From Flammula alnicola (Eukaryota; Basidiomycota; Agaricomycetes; Agaricales; Strophariaceae): a DNA stretch of 64,000 nt. Positions 47,462-57,556 of the stretch are shown in pieces. The stretch lies in assembly GCA_015499995.1 (NCBI GenBank), contig JADNRV010000083.1, positions 174,245 to 238,244 of the forward strand. Reading direction: 5' to 3'. The notes under the pieces are model-generated. The model saw only the letters and a program-made list of their open reading frames with translations, was not told the DNA's origin and searched no databases. Position numbers and translations under genes: made by a program. Every line of letters begins with the position of its first letter. Positions within the stretch are counted from its first letter, which is position 1.

Positions 47462-50392
47462 TTAAAAGATAAATTGCAGGTTCGTATCCTGTGAAAAAAA
47501 AATGGCACGGTAAGTAACAATCTACCCAAATGTACACTTGTCCAAGGTATCAAGGTAAAGAAACTTACGATATAATGCGATGATCCCAGTTGGGGTACCT
47601 GACTGTATCTGGGATACAAGATTTTCCTGCGCACATACGGTCATCTTATTAGAATTTCTTGGAAATATTACCATATGAAGCAATACACAAACCTTATGTT
47701 GCTAATAAGTTGTTGGTACGTTTGTTCGGGTTGATCGGCTTTTGATTATTTGTCAATAAGCTAGTGCTAGGCGAAAAACAGAAAAGAGACGGACTTAGTG
47801 CCTTGATAAATGCCTAAGAGTCACGACGGTCAGTTATCAATTCCAAAAAACCCCAAACAATGTCGAGCGTATAACTCACGTTGCTCATGGCACCGTAGGC
47901 CACTCCACCCTGAAAGGTATCCGCACTCGTCTGGCCGTCGCTACAGCCCGACCACGATATCTAAAGCCGAAGATCAGAACATGACCATGCCTGCGAGCTA
48001 TGACTGCGAAGACCCAGTCTTGCATCGTATTTACGAGACTTACCACGTCAGCATCAGTAGCCTTCTTTTCCCAAGCTCTCGAGCTGATCTGCATCCCTTT
48101 CAATCTGCCATGGGAGGAGTACTACGAGGTTGTACATGTTAGCATGCAAGTCAACGCCCCATCCATCGCACACGGCCAGCAACGGGTAACATAACGTACA
48201 ATATAAGGAAGGTCTGCATAATTATTGGTCAATAAGACACCTGAAGATGCAATATCTCTTTGACGAACCTAACACCGTCCCAGAATGGCATGCCTTTCAA
48301 TTCGGTTTAGGTGAGCGACGTAGAATGCCAACTTAAGCGTTTACTCACATCGAATAACCCCTGCATAGACGAAGACGGGAAAAAAGTGCAAGAATCACCA
48401 AAAAGAGTCTATACAAATTATATTGTGATGCTTACCGTCAATCGGCATCCCCGTGGGAGAGGCTTGACCTACAGATCAATGTGCTAGTCAGGTTTGCGAC
48501 GTCAGCGTTGAGTCCTGCAAATACCATGATATCGTGCATTTCCTAAATCCCGAAAATGCGTCAGCGCTTCCTCCAAACCCAAGACCTCAAACCAAAGGAA
48601 GGAGAAAGAAAAGAAATACACACGTCATCGATAATATGACCTTTGGTCTTGAAGTCCAGTGGAAAGATAACTGGAAAATATAACAACGACTTCAGTGTCA
48701 AAAGCAAGACTGAAAGCGAAGTAATATGCAGAAGGGGATCCATCAGGCGCATCGCAGATCGTTGACCACGTGGCATAGAAATATGAATAAGTACACACCT
48801 TCATCGAACCCATCTATTTCATCTCCGTCCAGGTCAGGCGTCTGGCCTCCATGGCCGGAATCTACAAAGAACCGAAGAGAACGGGGGTCAGCTCCACAGA
48901 TACATGTATGCATAAGCAGAAGTAGATCCGCAGTATGCATGCATAAGGCATCGTCCGTCCGTCATCCAAGAGGTAGACTTAGAACGAGTTTCGGTACGGC
49001 TCTAGAACGTACACGTCACACGGAAACATGAAACATGAAACACGTACAATGAAAGAACAGCGAGTCATTCGGTTTTGCATTCTTCACCAGCCACTTCATC
49101 CCCTGGATGATCTTGTCCCGTGTCGGCAGGGACGCGCATCCCGCGCGTCGTCCGTCAGCAGTAGGATATCACTTGATTTATAGCCACCTTTTTCTGTCGC
49201 CGAGGGAGTCAAGCCAAATTCAGACAATCATTGGCATTAAAGCGAAAGCTCTACGCACCGACTAAGAACTGCGTCACACGCTTTGCATCATTAAACGCAT
49301 CCCCTTAACTCGTTCGCCTGACCTGTGTAGTTAATCCCGATCTATGTAAATGTCATAAAAAAATATGAGCCACCCAAAAAATACATGGACACACACACAA
49401 AGCGCTTTCCGCCTCCCCGTACAGGTCGAATACTGAAAATGCGGATTCCTTGGATCCGGGTGTCTATGCCCATGGGCATGGTTGACGTCGGCATGGGCTG
49501 CGAGCTCGTCCGCTGCCTCGGCGGACGCTTCGTCAATACCGCCTTCTGTTGCAGGGCCAACGCCAGCTCCTGCTCTGCGCGGTTAGGACCGCCAGGCGAG
49601 GGAATTATACTCGGTGTGGTCTGCGAAAAATGCACACGCTGACTCTGACTCGGCATCATCGCCATATTAGCAGCAGCAGACTGGTACGACGACGAGGGCG
49701 TGATCGGGGAGGGCATCGGCATCGGCATCGTCGACGTCGCTTCCATCTGCGTCTGCGAGTGGTGTCGATGGTGCTTGTGCTTGTGCTTGACGTGATGCGT
49801 CGAGTGATGGATGACATGCACGACGTGGGTGGGGTATTGCATCCCTGAACTTGACAGCGGCTGGGGTGGTGGCGGCATGGAGCCGCCATTAAGTGGAATC
49901 GCGCGGGGCATTGAGGGGGGATAATCGTGGGATCTGTGTGCGAACATGAGGTTAGGAGGGTTTTCGTTTCTCAGGGTACTTCGAGATAAGGGGTTATTCA
50001 CGTCCTATAACACGCCGCATATTCAGATTGTGGTGTGATATTAAGATGAAAAGGAAGAAAACGTACAGGTATGGTCCATATCCTGGGGTCACGGGTGGGT
50101 AAGAAGAGCTCACTGGGCCACTGTATGCATAGCTGTAAGGATCTGGAGTCTGGGGGAAGGTGGGTGCCTGCATATGAAATGTGCGTTCAGCGGGCGAAAG
50201 GCTGCGATTTGGGGTTGTGCTAAACGTACGGAGTTGGGAAACTGCCAGCATTAAAAAATCGGGTTCAACCACCGCTCTCACATCAAGATGAAGAAAGACG
50301 CACGCAGGGCTCGGTACTCTCATATGAGGGGGCTGAGGAGATCGATTTCTACTTCGATATTGTGTCTCTCGGCCTCCAAAATCCCACATCAT
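47462..50392 (-). CDS. Type I metacaspase, with two single-base frame breaks
   Basis: Ca-dependent cysteine protease cleaving after Arg/Lys, linked to cell death and proteostasis. ATG at 50392 (MMWDFGGRE) starts a Pro/Gln/His-rich prodomain ([17 protein letters not shown]). The p20 domain follows: KRFV-C spliced to [67 protein letters not shown], catalytic His in [26 protein letters not shown] and [12 protein letters not shown]. The catalytic Cys is in [14 protein letters not shown] (usually DSCHSGT). p10 reads [39 protein letters not shown] and VAYGAMSN; the last exon ends DTNLQFIF at 47462. Frame breaks: an extra T in gcgtttaatg (about 49297) and a missing base in gcgcgtccctg (about 49137). 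Splice sites are otherwise intact. Confidence 0.85.
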
Positions 50393-51724
50393 CTTGCGTC
50401 GTGTTCCCGTAGAGTGGAGTGGTTCAAAGGACGAAATTTGGTAGAGCAAAGACCAATTCGAAGAGAGGGTGAGAGGATGAGAAACGAAGGTGAAACTCAG
50501 AGTTCCGAGAGGCAAGCGTTAAGAGTCAGGGTGCAGTAGCCGTCCAAGTCGGGCGTGAACAAGGCCGCGCAAATCCCCGCGATTGATCCCGAGAGAAAAT
50601 TCGACCGACCCACGGCCGGCGCGGCGGTGCCCTAGCACCAGCAGCACGGTGCACGGTCGTGCGAGAGCCTCGGCGCTGAGCAAGCCATGTTCGGGTCGCC
50701 GTCATGTCAATTTAGTTCTCCGGCCAACTCTCCTGTTTCCCATTCCTTGACGTTGAGCGCTGACCCAGGATGCGATCCTAGACCAACAATTACGCGTATA
50801 TTTGCCGACTTTTCAAGGAACAAGGCTCGAGAACGTATGAATGAAATGGTCCGTGCGTCACGAAAATCCTATCTGAGAATCATTCAATATGACATTAAAT
50901 GGGTAAGCAGACAGGGCGCACCTTGAAAGGGAGAATCGCACCCCTTTACTGGTAGATATCAGTTGGATCCAGATAGCTGTGGGTGTGTCGACGAATGTGG
51001 GTGGTCATGGTCGGGGTTAGAGTCACGGAAGGACCGTGATTTTCCGGAACGTATTTGATGCCTGTGGTTACGCGAACCTGTTGACTGTTAACGACGTCGA
51101 CCATGGAGGAGGGTACACGTACATTCCATGTTGTTTTCTTTTTACGACAGACTCAATGAGGCGCAGGCAGAGCTGTGGCGTCATGTGCTACTCGGTGGAA
51201 TGGCGCTGTTATACATGTGGGGCTGTGCTCTGCTTAATGGACGTTTTATATTTTCCAGGTAAGCCCTGCCTCATTCCCAGGGAGATATGGTAAGTCGATT
51301 ATGTGTCTTATTAGAATGCTATGATGCTGTACCAACCCCTGTCGTCTTTTGCCTTTCTAGTATCCTCGAGCATGACAATTTCCCATTTTTAGCGCCCACT
51401 TGGGCCCGCCCAGGTACTTGAACAAGTGCTGAATATTGTATCTTTCATTCTCACTCAAAAAAGAGCTGATAGGGGTTCTGACAGGATTCTGAGTCATTTC
51501 TAGGATAACGAACTCGATCGAATCACAGGATCCATCGCAGTAGGGCACCGCTTTCGACCGCAATGCATAGCGCAGTCCTGGCAGCCACAGAAGGATAAAG
51601 GCGCCCTCCATGGCCTCACTAAATGTCTCTCTTCTGACATCCTAGTTGTTAAAGCCACCAGTTGTGGGCCATAAGCCAGCCCACAGTCCCCGAATCGAAA
51701 ATTAGACCAACGGTGGCATTATCA
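50393..51724. other. Intergenic stretch with one small open frame
   Basis: Upstream of the metacaspase. On the minus strand 51611-51357 encodes 84 residues from an ATG (MEGAFILLWLPGLRYAL..., FLSENERYNIQHLFKYLGG). It has natural-looking composition but no recognised family, and may be an exon or a relic. Nothing else supported. Confidence 0.35.
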
Positions 51725-52919
51725 ATGCACGCCACTCTAACCGAGCTCGAGGTATATAAGGCTCTTCCCAATTTGACGCGCGTTGGATTTCTCACTTCTT
51801 CACCGCACCCACAGTCGCCCTTGCCAGAGCGAGCTGCCATGCAGCATTTCAGTCCCGAGCATGATCTGTCACCCCTAGCAGCACAATCGCTCGAGCTTCA
51901 CAAAGACGCGCTGCCTTTCACCCAGACGCACTATTCAGACCTATATATCGGATACCTCGCGAAAGAAAAGGTGATCGTCAAATCGTGGCGCGCGATTGGT
52001 ATGAACCAGGGTGAGCAGCGCAAGTTCACGGAGGTATATACAGCCTAGCTCTTCGCCTGTCATCAATATTCTTACCCCCTAATCCAGAGACTATCCAGAG
52101 AACTAAACAAATGGCATCGAACTGTCTCCCATTCCAATATCAGCGCATTCTTCGGTCTCTCAGAGCCATTAACGCAGCGAATAAGCAAGATTCCATCACT
52201 CGTACTACCTTACTACCAGAATGGCAACGCAACAGAGTATCTGAAGCGCCATTCCACTGCCAGCGCACTCCATCTGGTGAGCCCATTTTTTATTTTATAC
52301 TCGCAAACTCCGTCAGTACTAATTCTATGTAAAGCTAGTCGGCGTAGCCTCAGCCCTATCCTTCCTCCATAGCCAGTCTCCGCCAATAACGCACGGCAAA
52401 CTGCAAGGCAGCAACATCCTCATCTCCGATGCGGGCGAGCCCCTGCTCACGGACATCGGCATGCGGAACCTGCCATATCCCCAAGACCTAACCATGGCGA
52501 GCACACATGAGAGCCTGCAGGAGGTCCGGTGGATGGCGCCGGAGCTCATCGATCCGCCACCGACGTCTACTCCGGTGGCAGTCCACAGCCAGACGGGTGA
52601 CGAGAACGTGTATTGTGTCAGCACACAGAGCGACGTGCATAGTTTCGCGATGACCGTGTTGGAGTTGATGACCCTCAAGCCGCCCTTTGCCCACCGCCGA
52701 CACGCGTACCGCGTCATTATGGACCTGACCTCCGGTGTGCGACCTCCGCGCCCTGTCGGACCATACGAGAAAAGGGAGATGACGGACGAAGTTTGGGAGT
52801 TATTGGGCAAATGTTGGGCGCACGATCCTGCGGCGAGACCAGATATGGAGATCGTGGTGGGTTGGGTTGGAGTGCTTGAGCTACAGGGAAGGTTGTCTAT
52901 GTCCCTGGCGGTTGACTGA
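51725..52919 (+). CDS. Protein-kinase-fold protein, probable pseudokinase
   Basis: Exons 51725-52033, 52088-52276 and 52335-52919 join in phase (GT-AG, introns of about 54-58 bp), giving about 360 residues. N-lobe: HYSDLYIGYLAKEKVIVKSW with a beta-3 Lys, then RLSRELNKWHRTVSHSNISA, LPYYQNGNATEYLKRHS. C-lobe: LVGVASALSFLHSQSPPITH, VRWMAPELIDPPP (APE), DVHSFAMTVLELMTLKPPFA and LLGKCWAHDPAARPDMEIV (RPD), typical of TKL-like mushroom kinases. The catalytic loop reads THGKLQGSNILISD, so HRD is replaced by HGK, and DFG is DIG. The glycine loop is also not obvious. The catalytic base Asp is therefore missing and activity is doubtful. The ATG at 51725 is the first plausible start; an upstream exon cannot be excluded. 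Confidence 0.78.
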
Positions 52920-53000
52920 GAAATCTCAGGAAACGAATATGCGTAATGGTACTCTGTGTGTGTTTTTTATCGTTCCTATTATTCCTGTCCAACAGGATAA

Positions 53001-53246
53001 CTATAGACTCGAGCCTTGTAAAGTAGTTGTAGCAGTTCTCGGGATATACCCTGTATAGTAGTAGAAATACTGTAGCTTATTAGCATGCTGATTATTGCAC
53101 GGGATTTCGTCAGGAATGGAGCTCGCTTGCTCGGTCGTGGTATAAGTAACAATCGCAATCCCAATGTACTTATTGCTTTCTGCAATATGCACCATGTCAA
53201 CAGCACCACCAGCATTAGAGGTTGACACCGCAGCGCATTGGGTCAC
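53001..53246 (-). other. Unrecognised open frame, possible exon
   Basis: Minus-strand frame containing VTQCAAVSTSNAGGAVDMVH and YIGIAIVTYTTTEQASSIPD. An adjacent segment in another frame reads GLNTVTNNFDPESGELW (about 53340-53290), so a small spliced gene or relic may cover about 53370-53000. Composition is protein-like, but I recognise no family. Confidence 0.3.
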
Positions 53247-53454
53247 TGCTGGTGGTGGTGGGAGTATGTCCTCGAAGCAGGCCAGAGTTCGCCACTCTCT
53301 GGGTCAAAATTATTCGTAACTGTATTCAGTCCACCTAGGGCATGCGTCCGTTACAATTTCTTCAGAATATATTCAAAATATATGTACATGGGATTCGCTG
53401 CTGGAGCTGGTGAGTGCCGTACAAGTGATCTGGAGCCATAAGAGCTGATGTTCA

Positions 53455-54397
53455 CTAGTCTTTCATGTCAAACCTTGTAGCCCTCTTGCCGTTTTCGACA
53501 TCACGGATGAGTATTTCCTTCCACCTTTGCTGGATTCTCAACGGACTCAGGTCCCGCAACGACCCGAATGGCACAATCTGCATGGCGAGCGGGTTGCATT
53601 CCAATGCAACTGCGACCACTGCCCCGCGCCTCTGCGACTCGCTTTCCTCTCTCATCTTGTCGATCTGGTCTATACTCGGCGGCCAAACACCCCCCTTGAA
53701 CGAGCCGTGTCTATGTCAATGAGGAACGCATCGTCGACGCGGAAGAACTTGGCGGTAATGCCTCCATGCTCGGATCGATAACTGACTTGAACACGCAGCA
53801 GGTATAAGCGCGAGCGCTTGATGTCTCGGGGAAGGGAAAGTGCATGTATAGTGGCCGCCAGCAGTAAGGTGGTGTGGAATTTGACCCACTTTTCGAGCTT
53901 TTGGTCGAGTTCAAGGAGGGTAACGCCTGGAGGTAAACCCCGCTTGAAACCCATCGCATCTGCCCTTGCAAGCTCTTCCACATGACCGATATTGTTGTTG
54001 CACCAATCTTTATGGCTCTAACGTCGGATTAAAATTCAGTCGTGGATACGAGCCCCTTAAGAGACTATGAGCAGTACATACCTTCCAGTGGGCGGCTTGA
54101 CATTCCCGAGAACAATACCTGTCCGCATTGGCCAGAAATTTGAGCACCGCTCGCGCTCTCTGGTGAATCGCAAACAAACCTCATGCTTTTGCACCTTGAG
54201 CATGCCTTCAACGTTACCTCCGACTGGCGGGCGTAACACTCTGGATTGCCGCACTTCGCCCCAACGACCCTGGTACGAGCTGCTTGGCTGGAGGCATCTC
54301 GGTCCTTGTCGTTGACAGCGAGCTCTTTCTTCTTAGAACTGGGAAATACGGTACCGACTTTAGGTGAAGTCCCCTCATCGGGTGTGATAGAATCCAT
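53455..54397 (-). CDS. MYND-finger protein with a frame break near the C-terminus
   Basis: ATG at 54397 (MDSITPDEGTSPKVG), a basic linker, then a MYND finger across an intron: CGNPECYARQSEVTLKACS, then RCKSMR spliced (donor gtttgt) to YCSRECQAAHWK, spliced again to SHKDWC. All eight zinc ligands are present. The next exon continues NNNIGHVEELARADAMGFKR, LLELDQKLEKWVKFHTTLLL and VSYRSEHGGITAKFFRVDDA. At a run of six G's on the coding strand (about 53692) the frame breaks. Continuation in the next frame, WPPSIDQIDKMREESESQRR then GAVVAVALECNPLAMQIVPF and RWKEILIRDVENGK, is convincing and ends at 53455. Either a homopolymer error or a recent mutation. MYND proteins are expanded in mushrooms; role unknown. 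Confidence 0.75.
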
Positions 54398-54465
54398 AGT
54401 ATAACAAGGGTATTGGTGATAAGCGTGAGGACAAAGAAGCCTTTAAGAAGGACAACTTCTGAGTC

Positions 54466-54914
54466 CTAGGGTTGCGGAACTTATTCCTCATGTAACTATG
54501 TAATTTACAAAGTCCGCAATTTTGGACGGCATGCAATGTAATTTACATGGTAATTTACAAGGCTATATTTCCCACGTCAAAACACGTGACTTCCGCCTAT
54601 TGTCTGCAGAAATTGTTATCTGATAAGGTTACCGTGCTCCAACCTTGCTCGAACCACCTCCCAACATCTCTAAACCCGCTCGCCGAGCTCGAAAGTATCT
54701 CCCAGGTTCTCAGCCTCATCCTGTAAGTATAATAACCAGTACCTCCTCCTTTGACAGCCGTCTACAGCCGTCTGCACAAGATAAATCACGTGGGAGAATT
54801 TTATGCATAAAATGCAAGGCCGATTTCTGGATTTGCATAAAATAGGTAATTTACATGTAAATTACGTTGTAACTTACACTTGGGAACTTATTCGGAGTTT
54901 TTTCCGCAACCCTA
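54466..54914. mobile_element. hAT-like MITE (element 1), GTAATTTAC-rich
   Basis: Inverted ends ctagggttgcgg (54466) and ccgcaaccta-type text ending at 54914. Flanked by cttctgagtc on the left (54456-54465) and on the right by cttct plus gactc once element 2 is removed (54915-54919 joined to 56054-56058). The interior has several gtaatttac/gtaaattac words and no gene. It lies about 70 bp upstream of the MYND start codon at 54397. Confidence 0.7.
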
Positions 54915-54919
54915 CTTCT

Positions 54920-56045
54920 TAGTCTCGGACCAGCTCTCTTAGCGATCCTAATTCGGACCTACCGCTAAGAGAGTCTGGGACCCTTCCAACTAGGTAACCG
55001 TGACATTCCCTTACAGAAAATCCCGGGATTATGTAAGCTTTTTGGTATGTTTTCTGACCCCGCCCTCTACCTTTTCTCGCATTCCTTGACGTGTCGTGCA
55101 CCTTTCTTTCACTTATTATCTTTATAATTCTAATCTATATCTCTTCTAATGTCCGAAAACATGCGTTCCCAGCTGGTCTGGCCCCCTACTCGTCAACATC
55201 GCTCTCGCCAGTTACCTCTCACGCCCATCACAGGCAACACGCTCAACGCCCCACTCCTCACGCCGGGCACATCTGTTGCTGCTTCGACACACTCCTCTGG
55301 CTCTCAATCTCTCTCAACGCCTGCCCCCTTGTTGCTTCCGGACCGGCGAGGAAAAAAGCAGAAGCGCAACGGCTACGATGTCATGCCTCAAGCCCTTGGA
55401 TATACCCCATATTCCCTATCCAGCCGAGGTCGTCCTACGCGCGCAGCTTTCGCTGTCGGAGAAGTCCAAGCTATACGGCCTCTACAGCCTCTCTCCGAGG
55501 AACGATGGAATCAGCTCTGTCCGTCAACCAGCTAAACTCCCTACGGCAAGCCTTGGTGGCTTCCTCCATCACCCATTCTGACATCTCTTCGCTCGGCACC
55601 TTCTTCACCCATGCATCCATTATCCCACAAGCTGCACCGCTCCTGAGAAACATATTGGCAGACTTCTTAAGGTCACTATCTTCAGAATTGAACAGTGTTT
55701 CGAGAAATTGTCGAAGCGAGAACCGATTGCAGTCGTCGGCCATATAGCGCAGAATATCCTTGACTTTCTGGGAATCAGTTCGACGTGGCTCTCTTTGGGA
55801 ACTGGGAGGGTTAAGAACAGTGTTTTCTCGATTCATTGAACTAGGTACAAAGGGTAGCAGTAAGGAAATGGTGTGTGGAGAACGAGAAGAAGAGATAATC
55901 AGCCGCGACGAAAGTACGCGTTCACGGGCTGACATAATCCGGGAATTTGCGTAAGGGAATGTCACGGTTCTCTAGTTGGAAGGGTCCCAGACTCTCTTAG
56001 CGGGCCCGCCAAATTGGGACGGTTAAGAGAGCTGGTCCGAGACTA
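54920..56045. mobile_element. hAT-like element 2, nested in the target duplication of element 1
   Basis: Perfect 8-bp duplication ctacttct at 54912-54919 and 56046-56053. Terminal inverted repeats of about 110 bp start tagtctcggaccagctctct on the left; the complement ends ...gagacta on the right. Further shared blocks are aagagagtctgggacc and gtgacattcccttac. The element is 1,126 bp and contains one plausible minus-strand frame but no transposase domain, so it is non-autonomous. Confidence 0.85.
55471..55935 (-). CDS. Open frame carried by element 2, unknown function
   Basis: ATG at 55935, just inside the right terminal repeat; 154 codons. After a Ser-rich start, it has a helical block with natural composition: VKDILRYMADDCNRFSLRQF, LETLFNSEDSDLKKSANMFL, CGIMDAWVKKVPSEEMSEWV. 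This resembles, in general pattern only, short helical N-terminal domains of repeated mushroom proteins associated with transposons. No DDE or BED motif is visible. It may be a captured gene fragment or a truncated element protein. Confidence 0.45.
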   Translation of the reverse strand: MSARERVLSSRLIISSSRSPHTISLLLPFVPSSMNRENTVLNPPSSQREPRRTDSQKVKDILRYMADDCNRFSLRQFLETLFNSEDSDLKKSANMFLRSGAACGIMDAWVKKVPSEEMSEWVMEEATKACRREFSWLTDRADSIVPRREAVEAV

Positions 56046-56059
56046 CTACTTCTGACTCA

Positions 56060-56660
56060 GACCAAGCGCTCGAATTAGGATTGGATGAGATAACTTGAGT
56101 GTTCCGGTTAGAAGTGAGAGAGGTGGAAATATTTGAATACTTTAACGTAGTCAAATATTTGGTGACACGAAATTCGTGGGTACGAATAACGTGTTTGTGC
56201 CTAGGGCTTGCCCGGGCTCCTCGATTTTGGATCGCGAAAGGCGAGCGGGATTGGCCGAAGCGTGGGTCCAATCACACCGATAAGATTGGTCGGGAATGGC
56301 CGAATCACGTGATCCTGAGACTTGCAGATTTCGATCTGAAGTTGATGCGAGGAAAGCCGGGCAAGACCTGAGCGTCTGGAGGGCTCGGTTGTGGCAAAAC
56401 ATGTGCCGAAAACCAAGTGGCTGTACCAAACGCTAGAGGGATGGCGGGTGGGTCGAAAAAATTCACTGAGAGCTGTGAAAAACCTTTTTTCGCGTCAGAA
56501 TCAGATCCTGAGCGATGGGGAGAAGCGCTCCCCGTCGAGAGGTTAATATACGTGTTTGTACTTATTATGTACAAACCCGAAGGGGCCTGATTCTGACGCC
56601 CTGACGTTATCTTATCCGATTATGAGCTTGCGCTCGTTCCTCGCGCTTGCTCATCGCGGA
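56060..56660. other. Repeat-derived intergenic DNA
   Basis: No gene. A long-arm inverted motif (gcgtcagaatcagatcctgagcg near 56490, and its partner ctgattctgacgccctgacg near 56587) brackets about 120 bp, suggesting another small palindromic element. Confidence 0.35.
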
Positions 56661-56669
56661 GTAAAAAAC

Positions 56670-56955
56670 CTCCAGGGGGGGTAATTTACCAGTAATTTAC
56701 GTCGAAATTTTTTTCTGTGAGAGGGACAGGTAATTTACCAGTATTTTACTGGTAATTTACCATCACGTGATTTGATTTTCGTAAGGCTTTCAAAAAAAAA
56801 TTCGCCACCTGCGCGGCTCATGTATATCACGTGGCCATGCAGTAAAAAACCTCACAGACCTGCCGCCAAGGGGGGGGTAATTTACCTGGTAATTTACCGG
56901 TATTTTACCGGTAAAAAACGTTTTGGTAAAAAACCCTAGGTTTTTTACCCAACCC
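56670..56955. repeat. GTAATTTAC-rich tract, probable further MITE remnant
   Basis: At least six copies of ggtaatttacc or ggtattttacc within 290 bp, together with repeated gtaaaaaacct words. It ends at acccaaccctag, which resembles the end of element 1, so this may be a related element whose left end I could not place. Confidence 0.55.
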
Positions 56956-57365
56956 TAGCTCGAATATTGGACCGTCCACGTGATCAGTCGTTCACATGAC
57001 CGGTAAGAGCCGGGCCTAAATAATAATTTAAAATTACGCAGCATCCGGGATCCCAGAGAGCATTCGATAGCAACATAATTTCCTTGTTTTCATCGCCCAA
57101 GCCATTTCATAATACTTATCATCTCATGCTGCAAATGAACCATGCTGGAACTCTGGACGATGGGCACAAGTAAGATGTCACGTACAGACCAGTCTGAGGC
57201 CTGAGGTAGGATTTCTCCGAGGCATGCGATTTTCAGTTGCTGAACCGGACTCTTTCCCAGGAAATACATAACTGTTATCGCCAAGTTGCTTTTCTTTTTA
57301 TCCCTATGTGGACCCGCAACTGTCGCATGCTTTGCAATATCATCCTTAATGATTTGGTTTTCTGA

Positions 57366-57383
57366 CTAAAATCTTGCTAAAAC
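57366..57383 (+). promoter_or_regulatory. Shared SDR upstream motif at E4
   Basis: ctaaaatcttgctaaaac, about 175 bp before the E4 ATG. It matches the motif upstream of E3, the orphan module and, more weakly, E2. A second shared word, atattgcgtga, lies at 57397-57407. Confidence 0.5.
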
Positions 57384-57482
57384 GTTGTTGGGCTCAATAT
57401 TGCGTGACGTAGGCAAATGGTGGTGCTTGAGTCAACCTCCGAGGGTCTTAGTGACTAAAGCCGGCCAGGGTTTCGGAAGGTC

Positions 57483-57490
57483 TATAAAAG
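57483..57490 (+). promoter_or_regulatory. TATA box of E4
   Basis: tataaaag, about 70 bp upstream of the E4 start codon, within the conserved SDR promoter module. Confidence 0.65.
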
Positions 57491-57556
57491 GACAACCTGG
57501 AATAGACGTGAACGCCTCGGAACTGTTCTCATCTTCTTCTACCACGAATCTACACT

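Larger units (their letters stand above)
57080..57515 (+). repeat. E4 promoter module (inverted partner 37495-37935)
   Basis: Region upstream of E4, collinear with the orphan module in reverse complement. Shared text includes aaatgaaccatgctggaactctgg (20-base core), gattttcagttgctgaac, ctaaaatcttgctaaaac and atattgcgtga. Confidence 0.78.

Noticed and set aside
49137..49297. Programmed frameshifting in the metacaspase
   Set aside because: The two breaks are of opposite sign, separated by an intron, and lack a slippery heptamer with a downstream structure; error or mutation is simpler.
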